Origin: an uncultured Salinisphaerales bacterium
GTDB lineage: Bacteria; Pseudomonadota; Gammaproteobacteria; Nevskiales; CAJXLF01
DNA length: 64,000 bases
NCBI GenBank assembly: GCA_913055805.1
Contig: CAJXLF010000008.1
Location: 93,826-157,825 of the forward strand
Direction of reading: 5' to 3'
Below the pieces are notes generated by a model. It had not been told where the DNA came from. It made no database searches and saw only the letters and a list, made by a program, of their open reading frames with translations. A program made the position numbers and the translations under genes. Shown here piece after piece: positions 46,611 to 54,998 of the stretch. Within the stretch, counting starts at the first letter, position 1; the number at the start of each line of letters is the position of its first letter.

Positions 46611-48044
46611 ATGAAGAATCCGATTTTGGCGATTATGGCGGCTGTGGCAATGAGCGGTCTGGTGGCCTGTAACGACGGTGGGGGCGGGGATGCCGCCAGT
46701 GGTAATAATACGCCGGTTGTTCCCAGTGCCTTTGCCACACCCAGTGCGGTTTGCGGACCGGGTTCGCGGCCTGAAACCGGCATGCAGGGCAGGGTGAGCA
46801 CCGAAGACCACGCCAGCGGCAAGGCCGCAGAGGGGTCTACCTGCAATACCGAGGTGGTGGGTTCTTACATTGTGCCCAATGCCATTGGCACCGTGGGCGG
46901 TTTCAAGGTGCAGCGCTACGTGGATTCTGCCGGCCGGGAATGTGCCTACTACGACACGACCCTGATGTTTCCCACCAACCTGCTGGACGTGCAGGCGGGT
47001 GTGAATGTTCTGGATATGAGCGATCCGAGCGAACCGGTGTTGACAGGCAGGCTGGTGACACCTGCCATGCTCACGCCGCATGAATCAGTGGTGTTGTCGC
47101 AGGAGTCGGGCGTGTTGGCGGCGGTGACCGGTAATCTGGCTTTTTATCCCGGCCTGGTCGATGTCTATGACCTGTCTGAGGACTGCCGTAACCCGCAGTT
47201 GCGTTACACAGGTCTGCTGGGCTTTCTCGGCCATGAAAGCGGTATGGCGCCGGACGGCAAGACCTTTTACTCGGCCTCGCCCAGCACGCCGACGCTGACG
47301 GCGGTGAATATCGAGGACCCTCTGTTGCCATTGCCGTTGTGGACCGGTTCCTATTATTCACATGGCCTGTCGATCAGCGAAGACGGAAACCGTGCCTATG
47401 TGGCAGAGGGCAGTGGACGCGGGCTGTTGATTCTGGATGTGTCGGAAATTCAGGCGCGTGTTCCCGATCCGCAGGTGCGGGAGGTTGCATCACTGAGCTG
47501 GGACAACATGTCGATTCCCCAGAATGCCATTCCGTTTACCAAGAACGGCCGGCCCTATCTGCTGGAGATCGATGAATACTCGAGCAGCAGCTCTGGAGGC
47601 GGTTTCGCCCTGCATGGTCCGGTTGTCGGCGCAGGGCGCATTATTGATATCAGCGATGAAACCGAACCGTTTGTTGTATCTGAACTCCGGCTGGAAGTGC
47701 ATCAGCCGGAAAACAGGGACGAGATCGCCGGTGATCCCGGCGCTCAGACGCCGGCTCAGGGTTACGGCGGGCATTACTGCAATTTACCGACACGGGTGGA
47801 CCCGAAAATCGTTGCCTGCAGCATGATCATTTCAGGCCTGAGGGTTTTCGACATCAGCGACTTGCGGAATCCGCGTGAGGTGGCCTACTTCAATGCGCCG
47901 GTGTATCCAAGGCTGACACCGGTTTTCGAGGCCAGTAACTGGGCCATGTCCAGTCCCGAGTTCGTGCCGGAACGTAAGGAGATATGGTATTCCGATGGCT
48001 ACAGCGGTTTTTATGTCATTCGTGTCACGAATGATGTCTGGTAA
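46611..48044 (+). CDS. LVIVD-type beta-propeller lipoprotein
   Basis: The 477-residue lipoprotein (lipobox LVAC, Cys20) contains several LVIVD-like propeller blades: VNVLDMSDPSEPVLTGRL (about 124-141), DVYDLSEDCRNPQLRYTG, LLILDVSE, and RVFDISDLRNPREVAYF near the C-terminus. Such propellers are usually binding or scaffold domains. It lies 27 bases after the DUF305 gene and may be cotranscribed. No catalytic residues are evident. Confidence 0.85.
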   Translation: MKNPILAIMAAVAMSGLVACNDGGGGDAASGNNTPVVPSAFATPSAVCGPGSRPETGMQGRVSTEDHASGKAAEGSTCNTEVVGSYIVPNAIGTVGGFKVQRYVDSAGRECAYYDTTLMFPTNLLDVQAGVNVLDMSDPSEPVLTGRLVTPAMLTPHESVVLSQESGVLAAVTGNLAFYPGLVDVYDLSEDCRNPQLRYTGLLGFLGHESGMAPDGKTFYSASPSTPTLTAVNIEDPLLPLPLWTGSYYSHGLSISEDGNRAYVAEGSGRGLLILDVSEIQARVPDPQVREVASLSWDNMSIPQNAIPFTKNGRPYLLEIDEYSSSSSGGGFALHGPVVGAGRIIDISDETEPFVVSELRLEVHQPENRDEIAGDPGAQTPAQGYGGHYCNLPTRVDPKIVACSMIISGLRVFDISDLRNPREVAYFNAPVYPRLTPVFEASNWAMSSPEFVPERKEIWYSDGYSGFYVIRVTNDVW

Positions 48045-48113
48045 GCGGCCAGGGATTGGCTGGCGTGGGCCCACACGTATAATTGCCTGCTCGAAAACAC
48101 TGCGGAGAGATAA

Positions 48114-48668
48114 ATGAGTGAGGAAGCAGCCGCTGTCGACTATGGTCCTCTGCAGGATCTGATCGGCACCTGGTACGGAGACAAGGGTGTCGATATCGCC
48201 CCCGAGCCTGACGAAACCGAGCGTAATCCCTATTTCGAAACCATTGTCTTCTCCGAAGCAGGGGACGTGGAGAATGCAGAAAGCGAAACGCTTGTCGCAC
48301 TGCATTACCACCAGATTGTCACGCGCAAATCCACTGGCCTGGTGTTTCATAACCAGACCGGTTACTGGATGTGGAATGCCGAAACCGACATGATCATGCA
48401 TTCCCTGACCATACCGCGCGGCGTTTGCGTGCTGGCCTGTGGTGGCTGGAAGTCTCAGGAGGGTGGCTGGGTGATAGACGTGTCCACCGAGGGCGATTTT
48501 CCGGCCATTGCCGAATCGGTGTTCATGAATCAGAAAGCACGCACCAAGTCCTTCTCCATGCAACTACAGTTGGCCAATGGCGAGCTTTCCTACCGCATGT
48601 CCACCATGCTGGATATCTACGGCCGCGAATTCGATCACAAGGACATGAATCGCCTTTACAAGCGTTAA
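48114..48668 (+). CDS. Nitrobindin-like / heme-binding-like beta-barrel protein
   Basis: A 184-residue cytoplasmic protein with LQDLIGTWYGDKG (about 12-24), the LxGTWxGxG opening of FABP-like nitrobindin/THAP4 barrels. It continues with YFETIVF, LHYHQIV and TGYWMWN strands and the ending LYKR. Related proteins bind ferric heme in a ten-stranded barrel; I cannot confirm the heme-ligating His here. GCGGAGAG precedes the ATG. A terminator follows. Confidence 0.8.
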   Translation: MSEEAAAVDYGPLQDLIGTWYGDKGVDIAPEPDETERNPYFETIVFSEAGDVENAESETLVALHYHQIVTRKSTGLVFHNQTGYWMWNAETDMIMHSLTIPRGVCVLACGGWKSQEGGWVIDVSTEGDFPAIAESVFMNQKARTKSFSMQLQLANGELSYRMSTMLDIYGREFDHKDMNRLYKR

Positions 48669-48707
48669 AGGGATCAAACAGCGGCTTCGCGCAGGAGCCC
48701 TTGCCCG

Positions 48708-48737
48708 AAAGCCCGCTTTCTGCGGGCTTTCTTGTTT
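48708..48737 (+). terminator. Rho-independent terminator
   Basis: AAAGCCCGC and GCGGGCTTT form a 9-bp stem around TTTCT, followed by CTTGTTTTT. It lies about 40 bases after the nitrobindin-like stop and separates it from the TetR promoter. Confidence 0.85.
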
Positions 48738-48751
48738 TTCGACTCCCCATC

Positions 48752-48780
48752 TTGACGAATTAGGACGGCAGTCCTATTCT
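48752..48780 (+). promoter_or_regulatory. Sigma-70 promoter of the TetR gene
   Basis: TTGACG (48752-48757) and TATTCT (48775-48780) are separated by exactly 17 bases, a near-consensus -35/-10 pair. The spacer and -10 start are overlapped by a palindromic operator, which suggests repression by the encoded TetR protein. Confidence 0.75.
48761..48776. promoter_or_regulatory. TetR operator 1 (palindrome)
   Basis: TAGGAC-GGCA-GTCCTA is a palindrome with perfect 6-bp arms inside the promoter spacer. A second site with the same arms lies 27 bases downstream. The pattern resembles NemR-type TetR boxes with 6-base arms and a 4-base centre. Confidence 0.75.
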
Positions 48781-48787
48781 GCGTATC

Positions 48788-48803
48788 TAGGACGTGCGTC
48801 CTA
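48788..48803. promoter_or_regulatory. TetR operator 2 (palindrome)
   Basis: TAGGAC-GTGC-GTCCTA has arms identical to operator 1 and a different centre. It lies just after the -10 box, probably covering the transcription start, 22 bases before the TetR start codon. Confidence 0.75.
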
Positions 48804-48824
48804 AGCATTGCCGGAGCCTATTGC

Positions 48825-49403
48825 GTGAAGACAAGAGATCAAATACTCGAATCGGCTGATCAGTTGTTCTATCAGCAGGGCTACGAGCACACATCGTTTT
48901 CCGATATTGCGAAAGCCGTGAGAATTTCACGCGGCAATTTCTATCATCACTTCAAGACCAAAGACGAAATCCTGCATGCCGTCATTGATCTGCGTGCCAA
49001 CAACACGCGGGCCATGCTGGAGGAATGGGAAAGCGGGCATGAAGATCCCATGGCCCGTATTCGCTGCTATTTGCAGATTCTGCTCACCAATGGCTCAAAC
49101 ATCAGCTTGTATGGTTGCCCGGTGGGCACCCTGAGCAGCGAGCTGGCCAAGCTGGATCATGCATCACAGGGTGATGCTGTCGGCATCTTTACGCTCTTCC
49201 GTGAATGGTTGGGCAAGCAATTTTCCTTGCTGGGCTGTGGCTCCGATGCCGATGCTTTGGCCATGCATGTGCTCGCCTGGAGTCAGGGTGTGGCGACACT
49301 TGTGAATGCCTTCCCTGATGAAGCGTTTGTTCTGCGTGAAGTGAATCACATGTGTGCCTGGCTGCAAGCGCGGGTCTCCGATCCCGGCAAAGCCGGTCTT
49401 TGA
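48825..49403 (+). CDS. TetR/AcrR family regulator
   Basis: A 192-residue regulator starting at GTG 48825 (GGAG ten bases upstream). The N-terminal helix-turn-helix is ILESADQLFYQQGYEHTSF then SDIAKAVRISRGNFYHHF (about 6-45). The C-terminal effector domain has GCPVGTLSSELAKLD, seen in NemR-like TetR proteins that sense reactive electrophiles through a Cys (Cys97 here). Its own promoter carries two matching palindromes, so it is probably autorepressing and controls the YciI-like gene downstream. Confidence 0.9.
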   Translation: MKTRDQILESADQLFYQQGYEHTSFSDIAKAVRISRGNFYHHFKTKDEILHAVIDLRANNTRAMLEEWESGHEDPMARIRCYLQILLTNGSNISLYGCPVGTLSSELAKLDHASQGDAVGIFTLFREWLGKQFSLLGCGSDADALAMHVLAWSQGVATLVNAFPDEAFVLREVNHMCAWLQARVSDPGKAGL

Positions 49404-49427
49404 TTATCCTTTAAGTGGAGCAAGAGA

Positions 49428-49715
49428 ATGTTCGTGGTATTACTGAAATTCGCCAATAAGGCGAGGGCGGCTGACTACATGGAAGCCCATAAGGACTGGA
49501 TCAAACGCGGTTTCGATGAAGGTGTTTTCCTGATGGTGGGTAGTCTCAAACCCGACCTTGGTGGGGCGTTGCTGGCGCACGGAACCGCTCGTACCGAGCT
49601 GGAAGCGCGGGTCAACGAGGATCCTTTTGTCGCCGAGGGCATTGTCGATGCCGAGATTCTCGAGATCGGTCCCGCCAGGATGGATCAGCGGCTGGAGTTT
49701 CTCCTCGATCAATAA
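49428..49715 (+). CDS. YciI-like protein
   Basis: A 95-residue ferredoxin-like alpha+beta protein with YciI features: MFVVLLKFANKARA, the conserved AHKDWIKRG helix start, VGSLKPDLGGALLA and NEDPFVAEGI with the conserved Asp-Pro-Phe. Small YciI proteins are dimeric and of uncertain enzymatic role. It starts 24 bases after the TetR gene and is probably under the same operators. Its stop abuts that of the convergent lipoprotein. Confidence 0.85.
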   Translation: MFVVLLKFANKARAADYMEAHKDWIKRGFDEGVFLMVGSLKPDLGGALLAHGTARTELEARVNEDPFVAEGIVDAEILEIGPARMDQRLEFLLDQ

Positions 49716-50390
49716 TCAGTGGAAATCGCCCACCAGGCAGTGCCACATTTCATGGCCCAGCAGGGCGTGAAAAGCGTTCTCATCGCCATTCTTGTAGATT
49801 TCCGGTTGCGGCACATAAATGCTGCACTCGGGTAAATCATTGATATAGGCGCAGCCGTTGTTCGGTTGGCCGCCGGACCCGTAGCCGCATTTCTCGCCCA
49901 TGGTGGCCCAGTCTGTGCGCACGATGCGCACATCCCGAGTGAACAGGGAAATATCTGCGCCCAGCAGCGGAATGTTACTGGTCTCAGGCAGTTGGATCTC
50001 GCCGCTCTGGGCCCGGTCCCACAGGTCCACCAGTGCCCCCAGTTGGCGGAATTGCTCATCAAAGGAAAGCCAGTTGGCCGCTGTGGCCAGGATAAACAGG
50101 GGGAAGTTGATTCTGGTTGCCGAGGCTTCATTCTCGAAACCGAGGTGGACCTCAAGCGGTGCGAATTCGCTATTGGCTGAGTCTGCGCCGTTGTCGTTCG
50201 ATTCTACGGGTTCGCTGCCGGTATTGCTGTTGTCGGGAGAGCTGTTACCGCCGCCGTCACTGCCACCCCCGCCTCCGCCACAGGCGGAGAGCGCAACCAC
50301 GAACAAAAAAAGAATCGCCATATGCATTACGTGAGAATGCAAGGATGAGGACACGGTCAGGGCCGCGGTATTGAATTTAGATGTGTGCAT
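49716..50390 (-). CDS. Lipoprotein with C-terminal HExxH motif
   Basis: The ATG at 50390 has GGAGGTGGAG just upstream, giving 224 residues with a lipoprotein signal (ALSAC, Cys about 37) and a Gly/Ser/Asn linker. The last residues are ALLGHEMWHCLVGDFH then stop. HEMWH is a zinc-metallopeptidase HExxH motif, and the His seven residues after its second His is a candidate third ligand, although spacing differs by one from the metzincin pattern. No family is recognised; the body (LEVHLGFENEAS, then VRTDWATMGEKCGYG) is unfamiliar. It could be a small envelope metalloprotease. Confidence 0.65.
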   Translation of the reverse strand: MHTSKFNTAALTVSSSLHSHVMHMAILFLFVVALSACGGGGGGSDGGGNSSPDNSNTGSEPVESNDNGADSANSEFAPLEVHLGFENEASATRINFPLFILATAANWLSFDEQFRQLGALVDLWDRAQSGEIQLPETSNIPLLGADISLFTRDVRIVRTDWATMGEKCGYGSGGQPNNGCAYINDLPECSIYVPQPEIYKNGDENAFHALLGHEMWHCLVGDFH

Positions 50391-50628
50391 TGCTCCACCT
50401 CCGGTTCTTCTGCCTGCATATCTTTTTGCAGTGTTGATATTGTTCCGGGAATGCGGCGGCTCCTGTATCGGCCAACCCTTAATATTCGGGTAGGAAACGA
50501 CGTCGCAAGCTTGTAGGAACATGCTTTCGTACAGGAGTCGCCCGAATTCGGAAAAGCGGGTGCTATGTGCTTAAATCACGGTATGGCGAGTACCGCCGAG
50601 GCGGTTTGAATCAGTAAAAGGAAGAGTT

Positions 50629-51105
50629 ATGAGCGTTTATGATTTCAGTGCCAAGACCATCGATGGCCAGGACATGAAGCTGGACGAATACAAAGGCAAG
50701 GTTCTGCTAGTGGTTAATACCGCCAGCAAGTGCGGCTTTACACCCCAGTATGAAGGCCTGGAAAAACTGTATAAGGATTATGGCGACAAGGGACTGGTGG
50801 TGCTGGGTTTCCCCTGTGATCAGTTTGGCCATCAGGAGCCGGGCGACGAAGAGGAAATCAAGAATTTCTGCTCCCTGACCTACGATGTCAGCTTTCCGAT
50901 GTTTGCCAAGATAGATGTCAACGGCCCTGGTGCCCACCCGTTGTACAAGCATTTGAAAGGCGAAAAGAAGGGGGTGCTGGGCTCCGAAGGCATCAAGTGG
51001 AATTTCACCAAGTTCCTGGTCGACAAAGACGGTAATGTAGCCAAGCGTTATGCGCCCACCGACAAGCCCGCTTCGCTGGCCAAAGACATAGAGAAATTGC
51101 TGTGA
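50629..51105 (+). CDS. Glutathione peroxidase family protein
   Basis: A 158-residue thiol peroxidase with the family signatures VVNTASKCGFTPQYEGLE (catalytic Cys36), the second block FPCDQFGHQEPG (resolving Cys about 64, Gln about 70), and WNFTKFLVDKDG with the catalytic Trp and Asn (about 124-126). It reduces hydrogen peroxide or lipid peroxides, likely with thioredoxin because the resolving Cys is present. A good GGAAGAG lies before the ATG. It is transcribed alone. Confidence 0.95.
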   Translation: MSVYDFSAKTIDGQDMKLDEYKGKVLLVVNTASKCGFTPQYEGLEKLYKDYGDKGLVVLGFPCDQFGHQEPGDEEEIKNFCSLTYDVSFPMFAKIDVNGPGAHPLYKHLKGEKKGVLGSEGIKWNFTKFLVDKDGNVAKRYAPTDKPASLAKDIEKLL

Positions 51106-51207
51106 CGGCCAGGTGGCGAAGAAAAATTTCCGCGGGTCTCCTATCTGCACAAATGCCGTGCTAGAATACGCGCCCTCATGAGGCCCTCGTCCTCAAAAAC
51201 CTAATAT

Positions 51208-51226
51208 GCGCCCGTAGCTCAGCTGG
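51208..51226 (+). pseudogene. 5' fragment of tRNA-Arg
   Basis: GCGCCCGTAGCTCAGCTGG is identical to the first 19 bases of the tRNA-Arg at 51481, then homology ends. The ~150 GC-rich bases that follow (51227-51380) are unrelated to the tRNA, rich in short inverted segments (GAACCGGC, GGTTC), and separate this fragment from the next damaged copy. Confidence 0.75.
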
Positions 51227-51398
51227 GTGAGCCGGCAAGTGTCGGAACACGGTTCCGGCCCGGCGAACGAGCGAGACAGGAGTCGAGCTCCGGGGTTCGC
51301 AGCGCGGAGCAGGATGCGAGAGCGCAAGGACGAGTACCCGCAGTGCGAAGCACTGCCGAGCTTGAACCGGCAACTGGTTCAAAAGAAAATTTGTTTAA

Positions 51399-51456
51399 GC
51401 GCCCGTAGCTCAGCTGGATAGAGTACCTGGCTACGAACCAAGAGGTCCGGGCGTGT
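51399..51456 (+). pseudogene. tRNA-Arg pseudogene lacking the T-arm
   Basis: The copy is identical to the intact tRNA from the acceptor stem through the anticodon loop (CTACGAA) and then drops to AGAGGTCCGGGCGTG. The T-arm is missing and the acceptor 3' strand is damaged. The seven bases before it (TGTTTAA) also match those before the intact gene, making a 49-base exact direct repeat (51392-51440 and 51474-51522) with an 82-base offset. Confidence 0.8.
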
Positions 51457-51480
51457 AGAATGTGACGAAAATGTGTTTAA

Positions 51481-51557
51481 GCGCCCGTAGCTCAGCTGGA
51501 TAGAGTACCTGGCTACGAACCAGGCGGTCGGGAGTTCGAATCTCTCCGGGCGCGCCA
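51481..51557 (+). tRNA. tRNA-Arg (anticodon ACG)
   Basis: A complete 77-base cloverleaf. The acceptor GCGCCCG pairs with CGGGCGC, the D-arm is GCTC...GAGT-type, the anticodon stem CCTGG/CCAGG encloses CTACGAA with anticodon ACG, the T-arm contains GTTCGAATC, the discriminator is G and CCA is encoded. Two damaged copies lie immediately upstream. Confidence 0.95.
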
Positions 51558-51590
51558 TAAGAACGGATAACTAGCTGATCCGTATAGAGA

Positions 51591-51618
51591 AACCTCAACT
51601 CGATAGAGTTGGGGTTTT
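51591..51618 (+). terminator. Rho-independent terminator after tRNA-Arg
   Basis: AACCTCAACT and AGTTGGGGTT form a 10-bp stem (one G-U pair) around CGATAG, followed by a run of T. It lies 33 bases after the tRNA 3' end. Confidence 0.85.
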
Positions 51619-52206
51619 TTTATGTCCCGAAAAAGTCTGTGACAAATGGGAATTTGCGCTACATAGAGGACCACTTGGCTGGGAGCCAGGTAGTCAAGGC
51701 CCTTTTTGGGCCCTGTGACGTATATGTGACGAAATTGTGCCAGGGTCAGAATGGGGTGAAGTAGCGCATGCCTTGAAATGACCACTTGGCTGATCTGTAG
51801 CGGGTTTACTCGTCACATCTCATTGATCAGATTAATCGATGACCCGTTGGCCAGTTTCCAGAAGGTCAAAGTCAAACTTCAACAATCCTGACCTCTTATC
51901 ACTTTTTAGCCGCTACCTCTATGAGTTTCTTGGAAAAAATTTTCGGATTGCGGCATCGTTATCCATGGGTTTTAATGTGAGAAATGACCGCGAATAAGAG
52001 CTGCTGTGACGGAAAGTCACTGTAATTGTGACAAAGCTTCGATAGACCCAAATCCCAATTCCATCGTTATATCCACCAAGCCCTGATTAATTGGCTGGAA
52101 AGGATATGGCACACCGAATAGAGCCCACATTCGCCCTCAGCGTATACTTAAGCTGCATCACGCATAATGAACGAAGACGATGCACTGAAAAGGAGACAGA
52201 GGCCCG
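51619..52206. other. Gene-free stretch between tRNA and ECF sigma gene
   Basis: About 590 bases with no coding frame I trust. Short TGTGACG-type segments recur (near 51460, 51715 and 51727), and GACCACTTGGCTG occurs twice (near 51669 and 51780). These may be remains of an integration site. The sigma-gene promoter should be near 52100-52190. Confidence 0.4.
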
Positions 52207-52788
52207 ATGGCAGAAGTGCTGGAGGCGGTGGGCGAATACGAAGATTCTGAGCTCTCAGACGAGGATCTCATGCTTGCCAGCGCCCACGGCGATGAGGGCG
52301 CTCTCGACATTCTTTACCTTCGGCACAAGGAAGCTGTTCTCCGTTTTCTTGTTTATCGCTGTGGTTCGTGGGCAGTTGCAGAGGAGCTTCTGCAAGACGT
52401 ATGGGTCAAGCTGTGCCGTAATCGTTTCAGCTATCGTGTCACAGCAAAATTCACCACTTACCTGTACACCATCGTGCGTACAACCCTGATAGATTTTTAC
52501 CGGAAGCAGCCACCATTCAGCGACTCGGTGGATGACTTGTCACCCTCGGATATGCCGCGCGACGCGCATCAGCCGGACACCCTGCTGGAACAGGATGAAC
52601 AGCAGCAACGGCTGCGTGAAGCGTTGAACCTCCTTCCTGAAGAACAACGGCAGGTTATGCAGCTGCGCCTGAATGAAGATCTGTCCGCCGAAGAGATCGC
52701 AGGCATCGTTGGTGTTAGCACTAACACAGTCAAAAGTCGTATCCGTTATGCCACTGCCAAACTTAAACAGGCGGTGACCGATGAGTAA
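52207..52788 (+). CDS. ECF-type RNA polymerase sigma factor
   Basis: A 193-residue extracytoplasmic-function sigma factor. Region 2 (about 20-90) includes ALDILYLRHKEAVLRFLV, AEELLQDVWVKL and FTTYLYTIVRTTLIDFYRK. Region 4 (about 130-188) includes LPEEQRQVMQLRLNEDLS and the helix-turn-helix EEIAGIVGVSTNTVKSRIRY. Its stop overlaps the start of the next gene by eight bases, and that gene encodes a single-pass membrane protein, the usual arrangement for a sigma/anti-sigma pair. It probably directs expression of the exported-protein cluster downstream. Confidence 0.93.
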   Translation: MAEVLEAVGEYEDSELSDEDLMLASAHGDEGALDILYLRHKEAVLRFLVYRCGSWAVAEELLQDVWVKLCRNRFSYRVTAKFTTYLYTIVRTTLIDFYRKQPPFSDSVDDLSPSDMPRDAHQPDTLLEQDEQQQRLREALNLLPEEQRQVMQLRLNEDLSAEEIAGIVGVSTNTVKSRIRYATAKLKQAVTDE

Positions 52789-53434
52789 TCGCCCCAACGA
52801 CATGCCGGATATCCAGGAAGACGAAGACTTTCTGAGAGAGATCTATCGCAGGAACTCCCCTAAGGTACGTCCGGAGGTCGATGACAGAATACTCAAGGCT
52901 ATGAAAGCCGAGCAGAAAAAGCGAAGCCGATACCCGCAATGGATTGGCAGCGGTCTGGCGATCGCAGCTAGTGTGGTCGTGGCGTTGACACTGGGCATGG
53001 TTTTTTACGATTGGCAGTACGGACAGCCGCTATATTCAAATACAGACAGGCTTGTCAGTGCGATCCCGCCGACCAATCCGGCGGCTGACCGTCTCGGGGC
53101 AGAGTATTGTCTGTGGCGTGGTGAATTCCACACCTACCTGGACAAGAACCAGAATGCCGTGCGTGATGAAGGCGAGCCATTGATTGAGGTCGCGGGCCGC
53201 CCGGATGTCCGCATAGCTGGTGCGCCGCAGCCCGATACGTTCAGCGTTCAACCGGGCCCGGACAAGGGTGAAGCCGAGCTGAGAATGAACCGACTGTGTG
53301 GCCAGGGGCAGGTATACGCCAGCTTTCGCCTATACGACGATCAGTATCGCCTTACCAGCGTCGAAGAGCTGCAAGACAACCCCGAGCACCGGTTTGAATT
53401 TGGCATCGCGCCCTTGCAAGACGCCGCGCCTTGA
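52781..53434 (+). CDS. Putative anti-sigma membrane protein
   Basis: The 217-residue protein has an N-terminal acidic/basic cytoplasmic segment (about 1-50), one transmembrane helix (about 55-76) and a periplasmic domain of about 140 residues. Overlap with the ECF sigma gene and the N-in topology fit an anti-sigma factor, though no zinc-binding HxxxCxxC motif is seen. The periplasmic part contains YLDKNQNAVRDEGEPLIE, resembling the calcium-binding opening of SdrD-B-like domains, unusual for an anti-sigma sensor. Gene pair and topology are observed; the function is inferred. Confidence 0.7.
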   Translation: MSNRPNDMPDIQEDEDFLREIYRRNSPKVRPEVDDRILKAMKAEQKKRSRYPQWIGSGLAIAASVVVALTLGMVFYDWQYGQPLYSNTDRLVSAIPPTNPAADRLGAEYCLWRGEFHTYLDKNQNAVRDEGEPLIEVAGRPDVRIAGAPQPDTFSVQPGPDKGEAELRMNRLCGQGQVYASFRLYDDQYRLTSVEELQDNPEHRFEFGIAPLQDAAP

Positions 53435-53487
53435 GACCTGGCCGGTACATCCAGACCCACACGGGAATGACCAGAAGGGGAGGCAGG

Positions 53488-53973
53488 GTGAAGCGTAAAG
53501 TGGTTGGACAAATGCTGTTGGCTTTCCTGTGTACGCTCCTGGGAATGGCGGCCGGCTGGCATCTAGCCACTCAGCGTCAGCCATCAGGCGTGCAATACCC
53601 CGAGCTGGACCCCGTACCGGCGATAGCCGTGGAGCCAGCCGAATTTACGGGAGAGGAGGCCCGACGCCAGCTACAGGCCTTTTTTGACAATCAAACTGTA
53701 TATCCATGGGTAAAAGACGGCGCAGCTGAATTGCAAATACACCTGCTTGGCCCGCATGGAGACAGCTATGAACTTGTAGTTGAGCAACGTCAAATTCAAA
53801 GTGGCAAAGTCCAGACGCCCGGCGTGGTCACCGATGAATTCCTGGTTAATCCTGTGAACAGGACTGTGCTGTGGCGAAGGCCAGAGGCCGGTGAATACCA
53901 GCATCTGGATGCATTTCTCCACGACCAGAAAGCTCTTCAGTTGCAACGCCGTATCTGGCAGCTTGATGAGTAG
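53488..53973 (+). CDS. Hypothetical membrane-anchored protein
   Basis: The start is uncertain. GTG 53488 follows GGGGAGG and opens with KRKVVGQMLLAFLCTLLGMAAG, a clear signal anchor; a TTG at 53431 would overlap the previous stop and an ATG lies at 53467. About 160 residues, with a periplasmic domain containing TGEEARRQLQAFFDNQ and YELVVEQRQIQSG. I do not recognise it. It follows the anti-sigma gene directly and is followed after eight bases by the next gene, so it belongs to the sigma operon. Confidence 0.6.
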   Translation: MKRKVVGQMLLAFLCTLLGMAAGWHLATQRQPSGVQYPELDPVPAIAVEPAEFTGEEARRQLQAFFDNQTVYPWVKDGAAELQIHLLGPHGDSYELVVEQRQIQSGKVQTPGVVTDEFLVNPVNRTVLWRRPEAGEYQHLDAFLHDQKALQLQRRIWQLDE

Positions 53974-53981
53974 GCCTGAGT

Positions 53982-54998
53982 GTGAAGACCCCATATCGGC
54001 GATTTCTCATCCCGGCCTTGCTGGCATGTCTCTGCGTCCAGCCTGTACTGGCCGGAGACACGGTCTGGACCAAAGCAGAAATTGATCAGCTCATCGAAGA
54101 CCTGTCGCTGATCGAAGTGCCGCCCGAATCCGGGCGTGATGCCGATATCCGTCGCCGCCTGTCCTTTCTGAAGGTGGAAGCGCTGAATATGGAGCTGGGG
54201 TTCTCCTCCATAGAAATTGATCCAGCCGACATTCCATTCCTGCATTCACGGCACGGAGAGCCGCCGATAATCATGCACGCCGACAACTACGGTACAGCAC
54301 AAACCCGCATACTCATGGATTCGCCCGGTGAACCACGGCTGATGGCACTGGAGATCACCGGCTACGGGGTGTTGGGAAGCAACTTCTACATTCTGTTCCG
54401 AGAGCTAAGCAAGAATGTCTGGCGCCATATCCACACCCTGCCGGCAGGCCTATTCCGGCCCGACCACACGCCTACTTACCGCCTGCTGGGTTCGCCAAAA
54501 CCTCAGTGGGTAGAAGTTTCAGTCCAGACCATCGAATTTGAGCAGACCTGGTACGTGCCACTTACGGCTTCGCTCGATATCCCCTACGACCTGGTGACCC
54601 TGCGCCTGGATTGCCCGACGTACTCCGAAGACTACAGTTGGAGAATGGATTTCCGCATCGAAGAGCCGTATCTGAGAAGAGCAGGCCAGGCGGTAGAACT
54701 GGGCAAACATATCGTCTTTGAGATTGGCCCGGCTGACGGGCGAGGTGAGTACAGAATCATCAAGCACCGCGCACCGGAATTACGGTGGAACCCGATGATT
54801 CGTCAGATGGAATATGTCTACTATCAGGGCAGCCAGTTATGGTCGTTGGAAGGCATGGGGCAGTGCTCCAATCGGCTTGAAGAGGTGTACCCCGAATTGG
54901 AGTACATCATCAAGGCCAGCACGCCCGACAAGCTCGCACGCATGGCCCGCTTCATCAAACTTTCCACGCACAATGCCCTGCAAGGGGCGGTGCCCTAG
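53982..54998 (+). CDS. Hypothetical exported protein
   Basis: A 338-residue protein starting at GTG 53982 with a cleavable signal peptide ending VLAGD. The mature protein has a helical N-part (TKAEIDQLIEDLSLIE, then RRRLSFLKVEALNMELGF) and a beta-rich C-part (MALEITGYGVLGSNFYILF, then WNPMIRQMEYVYYQG). No known family is visible. The GTG is eight bases after the previous stop and its own stop overlaps the next start by one base, so translation is likely coupled. The helical SFLKVEALNMELGFSS region may be distantly related to KLKSLGFTES in the next protein. Confidence 0.65.
   Translation: MKTPYRRFLIPALLACLCVQPVLAGDTVWTKAEIDQLIEDLSLIEVPPESGRDADIRRRLSFLKVEALNMELGFSSIEIDPADIPFLHSRHGEPPIIMHADNYGTAQTRILMDSPGEPRLMALEITGYGVLGSNFYILFRELSKNVWRHIHTLPAGLFRPDHTPTYRLLGSPKPQWVEVSVQTIEFEQTWYVPLTASLDIPYDLVTLRLDCPTYSEDYSWRMDFRIEEPYLRRAGQAVELGKHIVFEIGPADGRGEYRIIKHRAPELRWNPMIRQMEYVYYQGSQLWSLEGMGQCSNRLEEVYPELEYIIKASTPDKLARMARFIKLSTHNALQGAVP

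Noticed and set aside
51654..51700. Another tRNA remnant near TAGAGGACCACTTGGCTG
   Set aside because: An anticodon-like arm can be drawn, but there is no acceptor or T-arm and no match to the tRNA-Arg.
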